Shown here piece after piece: positions 1 through 5,562 of a stretch of DNA of 7,059 nt. The translations under genes and the position numbers were made by a program. This stretch comes from Syntrophomonadaceae bacterium. Lineage in GTDB: Bacteria; Bacillota; Dethiobacteria; DTU022. Under the pieces are notes generated by a model. That model was not told the origin of the DNA. It did no database searches and worked only from the letters and a program-made list of their open reading frames with translations. The stretch spans positions 1 to 7,059 of the forward strand of contig SKWE01000160.1 of assembly GCA_007129055.1 (NCBI GenBank). Direction: 5' to 3'. Every line of letters begins with the position of its first letter. Position 1 is the first letter of the stretch.

Positions 1-1301
1 AAGTCAAGAACATCATCAGTTATAACAATATCAGTCAAGTTAACATTACCTGTATTTTCAACACGAAATCTGAACAGGGGTATGGTGCTTGAATCAGATA
101 ACATATAACCTGGTGCTTGGTTATAAACATTCCAGCTACCACCACCATCAAATGAAACTTCTTTATTTATCTTGATTGATGGATCAAGTTTAGGGTCGCA
201 AAAATAGAATACTATGTGACTCCAACCGCCAGAACCTACAGGCTGCCTTAAATTACATCCCTTTGTAACTCCATCAGGATAGGCCGGATTATCTGCCGGA
301 TGATAATAAGGGTATAAATTACCACCCGAGCCACCTTTAACATATGCATGATATACAGGATAGTCATTGGTTTCAAAATTAAAAGTGCCATCGAAATTAT
401 CGTTTTCATCAAAATTCTTATTTATTATTACTTCAAAAGTAGTGGTACTAGCAATAGGCCCTGTCCATGTACCGTTTTCAGACAGTATGTACTTTTGCAC
501 TGTTGCATTCGCACTTGTAAATTTATCTCCGTCGGCAATCTGATCCTGGTCTCGTTCGATTTTAAAATAGTATCTTACATTACAACCATCGGGGAATGGA
601 AGTGATGGTGGTATTGGATCACTATTAGAAAGGCTTTGATTAAAATAATGTGCAAAGTCTCCTGGGGATGATGAATTAATTGGGTTAACTATAGCACATG
701 CGTCTCCGTTACCATCATTATTGTTTTGATTTTCTTGATTATTATTTTCATATTCAATCTGGCTGCCAAACAGTATATTTGTTGAAGACAAACCATATTC
801 TTTGTCTGTAAAACCTGTAGTTGAACCATAACCTGTATATGAGTCTGGAGCATTTGATCTTTGGTAATAAAAATATGCAGTGTCACTATCTTCAACTGTT
901 ATTCCTGTAGAACCATCAACAGTGGCAGAAACAGCAGTAATAGTTGCTTTATTTTGGTGTTTAACAGTATCCCAATAACCATCGAAGTAAGCTCTTATGT
1001 AGATACTTTTTGAACCATCATTATTAACAGTAAATTGTTTTTGCAGGTAACCCCCGGGGACGATTTCATTAGTTTCATTGTTTATAGTTCCGCTTCCGTC
1101 ATATTTATTCGTAGCAGCGCCATCTACATCAATTACCACAGTTCCAGCGGTGAATAAATTTTGCAAAGTTATAGAGCCGTTTGTAAACCATGCTCCCGTG
1201 GCGCCGGCAATAGATAGGCCCAGTAAAAAGAGAAGTAGTGTCCCGGCAATCAGGTTTCGCCTTAGAATTTTTTTAGCTTTGTTTCGTTCTTTCCTGTTCA
1301 T
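1..1301 (-). CDS. TasA/camelysin-like exported surface protein with DUF11-type repeat, 3' end outside the window
   Basis: Seen: the frame is open from an ATG at 1301 to the left edge (433 codons, no stop). A basic N-terminus (MNRKERNKAKK) precedes a hydrophobic stretch at residues 17-36, then GAWFTNGS and a LFTAGTVVID segment at 49-58. This is the typical start of SipW-dependent TasA/CalY-like proteins. The middle is rich in Asn, Asp, Gly, Ser, Thr and Tyr, with four cysteines (202, 240, 349, 368). Residues 374-433 (PSIKINKEVSFDGGGSW... then FRVENTGNVNLTDIVITDD) match the style of DUF11-like immunoglobulin-fold repeats of bacterial and archaeal surface proteins. Start: GGGG lies 7 nt upstream, and the previous gene stops 16 bp away. 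Known of the family: TasA-type proteins form extracellular fibres and are processed by the signal peptidase SipW. Inferred: a surface or matrix adhesin, last seen gene of the small-protein operon. No SipW gene and no cell-wall anchor are visible here; both would lie beyond position 1. Exact cleavage site is uncertain. Confidence 0.85.
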   Translation of the reverse strand, partial: MNRKERNKAKKILRRNLIAGTLLLFLLGLSIAGATGAWFTNGSITLQNLFTAGTVVIDVDGAATNKYDGSGTINNETNEIVPGGYLQKQFTVNNDGSKSIYIRAYFDGYWDTVKHQNKATITAVSATVDGSTGITVEDSDTAYFYYQRSNAPDSYTGYGSTTGFTDKEYGLSSTNILFGSQIEYENNNQENQNNNDGNGDACAIVNPINSSSPGDFAHYFNQSLSNSDPIPPSLPFPDGCNVRYYFKIERDQDQIADGDKFTSANATVQKYILSENGTWTGPIASTTTFEVIINKNFDENDNFDGTFNFETNDYPVYHAYVKGGSGGNLYPYYHPADNPAYPDGVTKGCNLRQPVGSGGWSHIVFYFCDPKLDPSIKINKEVSFDGGGSWNVYNQAPGYMLSDSSTIPLFRFRVENTGNVNLTDIVITDDVLD

Positions 1302-1317
1302 TTACTTTCCCCGTTTC

Positions 1318-1563
1318 TTACGAAACTTCTTCTTTTTCATCCCACTTCTTAAGCTTTGTATCACCATCACTTTTGCAGGTTTTGCACTGCTTGGCATCGT
1401 TAATCAGGTTTCCAAGTTCTAATACGCTGCGGAAGACGCTTGATTTTTTACCGTCCATCCACTGGATTGTTCCCTGCCAGCTGGAGTTGCAGCGATACTG
1501 AACCCTGACGTAGAAAACTAAATCTTCCTGTTGTGTTTTGTTTTTTTCATTAGTATCGCTCAT
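1318..1563 (-). CDS. Small hypothetical protein (81 aa), paralogue of its upstream neighbour, CxxC tail
   Basis: The ATG at 1563 (MSDTNEKNK) is chosen over one at 1638 because GGAGGG lies 4 nt upstream and because the longer form would overlap the preceding gene by 59 bp. The core from F17 (FYVRVQYRCNSSWQGTIQW, then F44 RSVLELGNLI) has an R-V, an S-WQG and a final F-LEL-L pattern. It aligns without gaps to the upstream 78-aa protein. No signal peptide or membrane segment is seen, so it is probably cytoplasmic. The tail is charged and holds C60-K-T-C63, plus one more cysteine at 25. I recall small proteins with this VRVQYR-WQGT-FRS-LEL signature near SipW/TasA-type genes in Clostridia, but I know no assigned function. 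It lies 16 bp from both neighbours, so it is very likely co-transcribed. Possible roles, unproven, are a chaperone, an export adaptor or a regulator for the surface protein. Confidence 0.8.
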   Translation of the reverse strand: MSDTNEKNKTQQEDLVFYVRVQYRCNSSWQGTIQWMDGKKSSVFRSVLELGNLINDAKQCKTCKSDGDTKLKKWDEKEEVS

Positions 1564-1567
1564 ATGG

Positions 1568-1573
1568 CCCTCC
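1568..1573 (-). promoter_or_regulatory. Ribosome binding site GGAGGG that fixes the start at 1563
   Basis: GGAGGG on the minus strand ends 4 nt before the ATG at 1563. No comparable site precedes the alternative ATG at 1638. It lies between the stop of the upstream small gene (1580-1582) and the start codon. Confidence 0.75.
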
Positions 1574-1579
1574 GGGTAG

Positions 1580-1816
1580 CTAAATTGAATGGCTGAAAGT
1601 TCTAAGTTCTGTGTCACATTGCGGGTAACTTTTTTCATCCAATTTACCCTGCATTAGCATAATCAGCTCAAGAAAATCAGAAAAATATTGAACCTGTCCT
1701 GTTATTACGTGCTCAACTTTACCTTTTATCGAAATACCTTCTCCACTTTCGACACGTATAATAAAGTCGTTAGAGCGTCCTTTTTTTAATGTGCTTGTAG
1801 CAGATTTTTGGTTCAT
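1580..1816 (-). CDS. Small hypothetical protein (78 aa), first gene of the surface-protein operon
   Basis: The ATG at 1816 is preceded by AGAGGT with a 6-nt spacer. After a basic N-terminus (MNQKSATSTLKKGR) the core runs from F18: FIIRVESGEGISIKGKVEH, then YF at 44-45 and SDFLELIMLM. It shares with the following gene, at identical spacing, F, RV, S, G, F, LEL and L. The two are therefore diverged tandem paralogues of one small domain that reads as beta strands followed by a helix. This copy lacks the tryptophans and cysteines of the second one. No export signal is seen. It is the first gene after the repeat-containing promoter region. Function is unknown; its position suggests a link to making or controlling the TasA-like protein two genes downstream. 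Confidence 0.75.
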   Translation of the reverse strand: MNQKSATSTLKKGRSNDFIIRVESGEGISIKGKVEHVITGQVQYFSDFLELIMLMQGKLDEKSYPQCDTELRTFSHSI

Positions 1817-1857
1817 TTTTATACCTCTATAATAGAATTTGTGACTTTACATTTATA

Positions 1858-1863
1858 ATTATA
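1858..1863 (-). promoter_or_regulatory. -10 box (TATAAT) of the small-protein/surface-protein operon
   Basis: A perfect TATAAT on the minus strand, about 41 nt upstream of the ATG at 1816, followed by a second AT-rich TATAAA. The hexamer 17 bp upstream (CTGGTT) is a poor -35. The promoter would then depend on an activator, fitting the direct repeat just upstream. No transcript start is known. Confidence 0.5.
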
Positions 1864-1873
1864 AAGATTTGCC

Positions 1874-1892
1874 GTTACGAACCAGTTACGAA
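1874..1892 (-). promoter_or_regulatory. Tandem direct repeat, candidate operator for the BTAD regulator
   Basis: On the minus strand, TTCGTAAC-TGG-TTCGTAAC: two identical 8-mers with an 11-bp period, extended as 11-mers matching at 9 of 11 bases. The downstream copy ends 10 bp before TATAAT and takes the place of a -35. SARP activators of Streptomyces (such as ActII-ORF4, DnrI and AfsR) are known to bind heptameric direct repeats with 4-bp gaps (11-bp period) about 8 bp from the -10. A SARP-style regulator gene lies immediately upstream (1996-3240). That this regulator binds here is inference. Confidence 0.55.
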
Positions 1893-1917
1893 TTACACAT
1901 TTTTGGATTTAAATGAT

Positions 1918-1946
1918 AAAAAATAGAAATAAATGTAGAAATTTAT
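1918..1946 (-). terminator. Weak possible terminator after the BTAD regulator gene
   Basis: On the minus strand, ATAAAT-TTCTAC-ATTTAT can form a 6-bp all-AT stem followed by a T-rich run ending in six Ts. It lies about 50 bp past the stop of the regulator gene and before the candidate operator. The stem is weak, so it may be chance in AT-rich DNA. Confidence 0.2.
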
Positions 1947-1995
1947 GTAAGTGCACTGCGATTGGATTGTTAATATGGTAATAGGTGGCTTATTC

Positions 1996-3240
1996 TTAGA
2001 AGAATTGGGCTTCACTTTCAAGGGGCAGGATTGACTCGACCTTTTTATGCAGGACCAGGCCTTTAAGGTTATATTTCTCGTTAAATTTATCTTCAATACG
2101 GGCAATTACCATTTCCGATTGTTCACGGTTTAAACCGGGTAAAAGCATTAATATCTGGGCGCTGTTCCAACGGGTAACCAGGTCGCCCTTACGCAGGGAC
2201 TCAAGAATTACTGTTTGCAGGTTTTCCATAACTTCTTTCAAAATTGCCTTATCTGGCAAAACAAAACCCGGGGTGGTAAGGGTAAATAAGCCCAATAGAA
2301 CAGATTGCCCGTTTCTTTCAACCCTTGCCCGTTCCAGGTTATAAAAATAGCGGAAAAGTTCTGCATCACAGTAATAAGCACCGTTAACCGTCTCTTTACC
2401 TTTCAAACCTTCCTGGATTGTGGAAAGATCGAGTTCAAAACTGCCAGGTTCAGAACCCACAAGGCGATAAAGGTTTTTCATGTGTTCAGAAGGTTTAATG
2501 CCCATTTCACGGTAGAAAATTGAAGTTACTTCATTGTAGTGGGCCCTGGCCCGGGTTGTTTGATCCTGGGCAAGTAAGGCCTCAATTAGTTTAACGTGAA
2601 TTTTTTCTTCGAAATAGTCGATTGATGCTGCCTGCTCGCACAATTTAACTATTTCCGAGTAATCGCGCCTGGCTTTTAACAAGCTTATCAGATCAAACAA
2701 GCAGTCCAGGTAGATATCGTGGTAATAGGAACGCAGCGGTTCTATCCATTCACTGAAAGACAGTTCTGGCAGGTAAGTCCCTTTATAAATTGATATCGCT
2801 TTCCTGTAAAGTTTAATTGCTTTTTCCGGATCATCGTCAACTGCGAGTCCGGCTTCACTTACTGAAGCTTCAAGGTCGTTTACATCAAGGTAATAAGGTG
2901 TTTTCTCAGCCCAGCTGTAACAACCCTGGCGAAATATAATATTATCAGCAAGGGATGGTTTATCTCCTCCGTTACCAAGGGCCTGGCGGAGCCTGAAAAT
3001 CTGGGAACGCATCACCAGGTTAGGATCAGCGTAGTCATTATCCGGCCATAATTTCTCTAGAATAACTTCCGGGAAGTAAGATTTTTCACGATTGGAGAGG
3101 AGAAATTTAAAAATCTCCCACATTCTTTTGGAGCGGTTCGAGCTTTCAGAGATAATTGCATCGCCTTGCCTAATGTAAAACGTACCAAGGGTGTATATGC
3201 CTATTTCACTTTGACCAAAAACGATTTTGCCTTCTGCCAT
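1996..3240 (-). CDS. SARP-type BTAD transcriptional regulator with degenerate GGDEF-like C-terminus
   Basis: A 414-residue protein; the ATG at 3240 is preceded by GAGGGG with a 5-nt spacer. Residues about 12-110 form an OmpR/SARP-type winged helix: ILEKLWPDNDYAD at 60-72, then NLVMRSQIFRLRQALG, which is the recognition-helix signature. Residues about 118-262 are the BTAD, a TPR-like helical domain (AIKLYRKAISIYKGTYLPEL, YSEIVKLCEQAASIDYFEE, ending in YREMGIKPSEHMKNLY). Residues about 285-395 look like a GGDEF/nucleotide-cyclase fold without catalytic residues: RKGDLVTRWNSAQILMLLPG at 350-369 lines up with the R-GD-v-RyGGDEFlvlLPg pattern, with NSAQI in place of GGDEF. Known: such proteins are DNA-binding activators, in Streptomyces often of secondary metabolism. 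Inferred: it controls the operon directly downstream, whose promoter carries a SARP-like tandem repeat. The gene is separated from mltG by 154 bp and probably has its own promoter. A diguanylate cyclase activity is unlikely; the C-terminal domain may sense a ligand or mediate dimerisation. Confidence 0.9.
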   Translation of the reverse strand: MAEGKIVFGQSEIGIYTLGTFYIRQGDAIISESSNRSKRMWEIFKFLLSNREKSYFPEVILEKLWPDNDYADPNLVMRSQIFRLRQALGNGGDKPSLADNIIFRQGCYSWAEKTPYYLDVNDLEASVSEAGLAVDDDPEKAIKLYRKAISIYKGTYLPELSFSEWIEPLRSYYHDIYLDCLFDLISLLKARRDYSEIVKLCEQAASIDYFEEKIHVKLIEALLAQDQTTRARAHYNEVTSIFYREMGIKPSEHMKNLYRLVGSEPGSFELDLSTIQEGLKGKETVNGAYYCDAELFRYFYNLERARVERNGQSVLLGLFTLTTPGFVLPDKAILKEVMENLQTVILESLRKGDLVTRWNSAQILMLLPGLNREQSEMVIARIEDKFNEKYNLKGLVLHKKVESILPLESEAQFF

Positions 3241-3283
3241 GGCAACCCCTCTTTTGTTTCTTTATAAATATTGCTATCGGATT

Positions 3284-3317
3284 GGTATAGTTATACTACC
3301 ATTTAATAACATTTAAT
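3284..3317 (-). promoter_or_regulatory. Repeats and dyad upstream of the BTAD regulator gene
   Basis: The 154-bp gap between mltG and the regulator gene is strongly AT-rich. On the minus strand it holds ATTAAATG-TT-ATTAAATG (period 10; plus-strand copies at 3300-3307 and 3310-3317), then a dyad GTATA-AC-TATAC (3285-3296). A weak promoter can be drawn: TTGCAT, 17 bp, TAGTAT. A regulatory site for this gene is plausible but only suggested; the repeats do not match the TTCGTAAC repeat downstream. Confidence 0.3.
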
Positions 3318-3394
3318 GCAAGCATAATATTTATAATATTACTTAACATTATTCATTATCTTGCCATGTCTAATTCGACTGTTAATAAAGATTT

Positions 3395-4453
3395 TTATTG
3401 AATATTGGCTTCGGCACGGTTAACATTCTGTAGATGTTCTGCAAAGGTCCTGGAAAAGTAGTGTTCCCCGGTCCCGTCATATTTGTAGTTATAGTAGAAA
3501 TAATCTGTTTGTTCAGGGTTAAGGGCTGCACTGATTGATGCCCTGCCAGGAGATGCTATGGGACCAGGCGGCAAGCCATCTACCAAGTAAGTGTTATAGG
3601 GAGAAAGGATTTCCAGATCTTTATAGAGTAAGAACTCTTTTTGTTCTTCCAGTACATATTGAACAGTTGCATCAATTTGTAAACGCTGGCCAATTTCCAT
3701 GCGGTTATAGATGACGCTGGCAACTGTTTCCCGTTCATGGTCAACCCGGGTTTCTCTTTCAATTAATGATGCGATAGTAAGTAATTCGTGTAAGGATAAG
3801 CCCATTTCCCGGATACGGTCATTATAGTTTATTTCGTTTAGCACCTGTTCCATCCGGCGAAGCATCATATTAATAATATATTCTTCTCCGGCATCAGGAT
3901 ATACTTCATATGTATCGGGAAACAGGTAACCTTCAAGCTGATACTCAATACCAGGATTATCTGCTCCGGCCAGCATGGGAAACTCTTCAATTGTTCCGGC
4001 AGAAGCCTGGCGGCACAACTCAAGAAACCTCTCACCGTCTACCAGTCCCTGCTCTTCAAGCCTTATTGCCATATTTTCGACGGTAAACCCTTCCGGTATT
4101 GTAAACCACAGTGTTTCAGCGTATGATTCGCCAGCCTGTATGATATCTACAATCTGCTTCAGGCTCATTGAGGGGCTCAACCGGTAATTGCCTGCCATGA
4201 AACCCTGGCCAAGATTGTGGCGGCGAACGTATAGCCTGAATATCCGTTCATCCCGAATCAGGTTTTCGCCCTCCAGGATATAAGCAATTATTTCTGTGCT
4301 GGCCCCCGATGGTATTTCCACCAATGTATATTGTTCTACAGCAGTTTCATCAACCGGTTCCAGCATACTGTTGTAATAGTTATTAAATACTGCATACCCG
4401 GCTATGCCAACAACCAGGAGCAGAATAATAGTAATGACCAGCCCTCTTAGCAA
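3395..4453 (-). CDS. mltG: Endolytic murein transglycosylase MltG (YceG-like)
   Basis: A 352-residue membrane-anchored enzyme that cuts nascent peptidoglycan strands and is thought to set glycan chain length. One membrane helix lies at residues 5-22, so the catalytic part is outside the cell. Residues about 43-120 read as the LysM-like subdomain. The YceG domain holds EGYLFPDTY (174-182), the catalytic-region motif LLTIASLIERET (224-235, with E232 the likely catalytic glutamate), SVIYNRM (246-252), LQIDATVQYVL and GLPPGPIASPG (293-303). Length fits the family. The start codon is TTG: the next Met (residue 30) would remove the membrane anchor, and AAGAAGGTG lies 6 nt upstream of the TTG. It is the last gene of the alaS operon, 13 bp after the DUF1292 gene. 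No strong terminator was found after it. Confidence 0.95.
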   Translation of the reverse strand: MLRGLVITIILLLVVGIAGYAVFNNYYNSMLEPVDETAVEQYTLVEIPSGASTEIIAYILEGENLIRDERIFRLYVRRHNLGQGFMAGNYRLSPSMSLKQIVDIIQAGESYAETLWFTIPEGFTVENMAIRLEEQGLVDGERFLELCRQASAGTIEEFPMLAGADNPGIEYQLEGYLFPDTYEVYPDAGEEYIINMMLRRMEQVLNEINYNDRIREMGLSLHELLTIASLIERETRVDHERETVASVIYNRMEIGQRLQIDATVQYVLEEQKEFLLYKDLEILSPYNTYLVDGLPPGPIASPGRASISAALNPEQTDYFYYNYKYDGTGEHYFSRTFAEHLQNVNRAEANIQ

Positions 4454-4459
4454 TTAAAA

Positions 4460-4468
4460 CACCTTCTT
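4460..4468 (-). promoter_or_regulatory. Ribosome binding site AAGAAGGTG supporting the TTG start of mltG
   Basis: AAGAAGGTG on the minus strand matches the ideal AAGGAGGTG at 8 of 9 bases, with a 6-nt spacer to TTG at 4453. It overlaps the stop codon of the upstream gene (4467-4469), suggesting coupled translation. Confidence 0.7.
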
Positions 4469-4799
4469 AAAATGTGTCATCTTCGTCATCGTATTCCATG
4501 CTCTGCAGCCGCTCTTCCCAGACTGAAGCAACGGTATTCCATTCGGCCTCATCTTCTACTTCAACCAAAAACTCTTCTTCTTCGTCTTCACCACGATCAA
4601 TTCTGAAGATGAAAGCTTCTTCCTCTTCCAGTCCTGCTGCCTGCCCATTATCACCGCTTTCTGATTGGGCAACAGGGACCAGTATAGCGTACTCTTCCGT
4701 TTCCACCAGGAAACGGTCTATAAGGGCAAAGTCGTGCTCGTTTCCTTCTTCATCAACCAGGATCACTAAATCTGATCTTTCTTCTCCGTTATTACTCAT
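4467..4799 (-). CDS. Acidic DUF1292 family protein (YrzB-like)
   Basis: A 110-residue, very acidic protein (38 Asp/Glu). The pattern VILVDEEGNEHDFALIDRF near the N-terminus, a central YAILVPV, an acidic stretch, then EAFIFRID and a C-terminal EEEFLVEVEDEAEWNTVASVWEE are typical of DUF1292. The family is conserved in Firmicutes between ruvX and mltG, as yrzB in Bacillus subtilis. Its biochemical role is not known to me. The central and C-terminal acidic runs make it slightly longer than the shortest family members. ATG start with GAGGTG 7 nt upstream; it lies 13 bp after ruvX and 13 bp before mltG. No membrane segment or signal peptide, so presumably cytoplasmic. Confidence 0.9.
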   Translation of the reverse strand: MSNNGEERSDLVILVDEEGNEHDFALIDRFLVETEEYAILVPVAQSESGDNGQAAGLEEEEAFIFRIDRGEDEEEEFLVEVEDEAEWNTVASVWEERLQSMEYDDEDDTF

Positions 4800-4812
4800 A
4801 ATTTAACACCTC

Positions 4813-5226
4813 TTATCTGTTAATACGGGCCAGGTATTGCTCCAGGATTATAACTGCAGCCAGTTTATCTTTTACCTTGCGCCTTTTTTTTCTTGAAATA
4901 TCGCCGTCCAGCAGAACCTTTTCTGCGCTGATAGAGCTTAGCCGCTCATCAATTAAATCAACATCTAAAGATAACGAGCGGCGAAGTTCTGCGGCAAACT
5001 CCTCAGCTTTTTCAGATGCGCTGCCCCGGCTTCCATCCATGTTATAGGGGTTGCCGACGACTATTTTTTCAATTGCAAATTCAATGCAGAGCGCTTTAAT
5101 CTCGCGCAGCGCAACATCCAGATCTGTATAGCTGATTGTGGATACGCCCTGTGCCGTTATGCCAAGGGGATCGCTTACGGCTACTCCGATTCTTTTTTCT
5201 CCGTAATCAAGCCCCATGATTCGCAT
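4813..5226 (-). CDS. ruvX: RuvX/YqgF family RNase H-fold nuclease (putative pre-16S rRNA processing enzyme)
   Basis: A 137-residue protein of the YqgF family, known in E. coli for a part in 16S rRNA 5'-end maturation and also described as a Holliday junction resolvase-like fold. Seen: the N-terminal MRIMGLDYGEKRIGVAVSDP with the first catalytic Asp at residue 7, IVVGNPYNMDGSRG, LIDERLSSISAEKVLL with the acidic DE pair, and SRKKRRKVKDKLAAVIILEQYL with the C-terminal Asp in KDK. Length is normal. The start at 5226 gives the standard N-terminus. The nearest SD-like run (AAGGGG) is about 14 nt upstream, a longer spacing than for the neighbouring genes; an ATG at codon 4 exists but would shorten strand 1. 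It lies 21 bp after ireB. Confidence 0.95.
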   Translation of the reverse strand: MRIMGLDYGEKRIGVAVSDPLGITAQGVSTISYTDLDVALREIKALCIEFAIEKIVVGNPYNMDGSRGSASEKAEEFAAELRRSLSLDVDLIDERLSSISAEKVLLDGDISRKKRRKVKDKLAAVIILEQYLARINR

Positions 5227-5247
5227 ATTGTATCTGTAAACCCCTTT

Positions 5248-5535
5248 TTATAGCTTGTTTTTCTCTGCCAGTTCAAGATAGGTTCCTACCATCTCTTCAA
5301 GCAGTTCATCGCGCTCTACCTGCCTGATCAGGCTGCGGGCGTTTTGATGGCTGGTTATGTAAGCCGGATCGCCTGAAACCAGGTAGCCTACCAGCTGGTT
5401 AAGAGGGTTGTAGCCCTTTTCTTTCAACGCCTGGTATACAGTGGTCAGTATTTTCCTGGCCTGGTTATCGACCTCTTCACCATCCACCCTGAATAATACT
5501 GTTTCTTCGTGATTTCCCTGCTTGTTGTTTTCCAT
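5248..5535 (-). CDS. ireB: IreB family regulatory phosphoprotein (UPF0297/DUF965, YrzL)
   Basis: A 95-residue protein. The family signature is plain: ILTTVYQALKEKGYNPLNQL at 28-47, VGYLVSGDPAYITSHQNARS at 48-67 and IRQVERDELLEEMV. In Enterococcus faecalis IreB is a small dimeric protein phosphorylated by the Ser/Thr kinase IreK at N-terminal threonines and acts as a negative regulator of cephalosporin resistance. Here the N-terminal EETVLF holds a single candidate phosphothreonine, T12, matching the DETV position of the E. faecalis protein; the tail before it is a longer MENNKQGNHE. Whether this organism uses it in a cell-wall stress pathway is inference. ATG start with GGAGG 8 nt upstream; 27 bp after alaS. 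This alaS-ireB-ruvX order is the conserved Firmicutes one. Confidence 0.95.
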   Translation of the reverse strand: MENNKQGNHEETVLFRVDGEEVDNQARKILTTVYQALKEKGYNPLNQLVGYLVSGDPAYITSHQNARSLIRQVERDELLEEMVGTYLELAEKNKL

Positions 5536-5562
5536 TAACGGTTCCTCCAGTAAAATATTTTC

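Noticed and set aside
689..895. A 68-codon minus-strand open frame inside the surface-protein gene
   Set aside because: It is another frame of the 433-codon open frame that has a signal-type N-terminus and recognisable domains.
1078..1422. A 114-codon plus-strand open frame across the start of the surface-protein gene
   Set aside because: It runs antisense across two minus-strand genes that have ribosome binding sites and family features. Its hydrophobic tail is an artefact of AT-rich sequence.
1564..1638. A longer N-terminus for the 81-aa small protein, starting at ATG 1638
   Set aside because: No good SD precedes 1638 and it would overlap the upstream gene by 59 bp. GGAGGG stands directly before ATG 1563, and that start puts the core in the same register as the paralogue.
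1893..2105. A 70-codon minus-strand open frame overlapping the end of the regulator gene
   Set aside because: It overlaps the BTAD regulator out of frame and ends in AT-rich intergenic sequence; no SD or family signal.
3371..3390. A plus-strand AATTCG-ACTG string resembling half of the TTCGTAAC operator
   Set aside because: Only a single, gapped partial match without a second copy at an 11-bp period; chance is likely.
4474..4806. A 110-codon plus-strand open frame lying exactly over the DUF1292 gene
   Set aside because: It is the Ser-rich antisense image of GAA/GAG/GAT-rich codons. The minus-strand protein is a recognised family with an SD and operon context.
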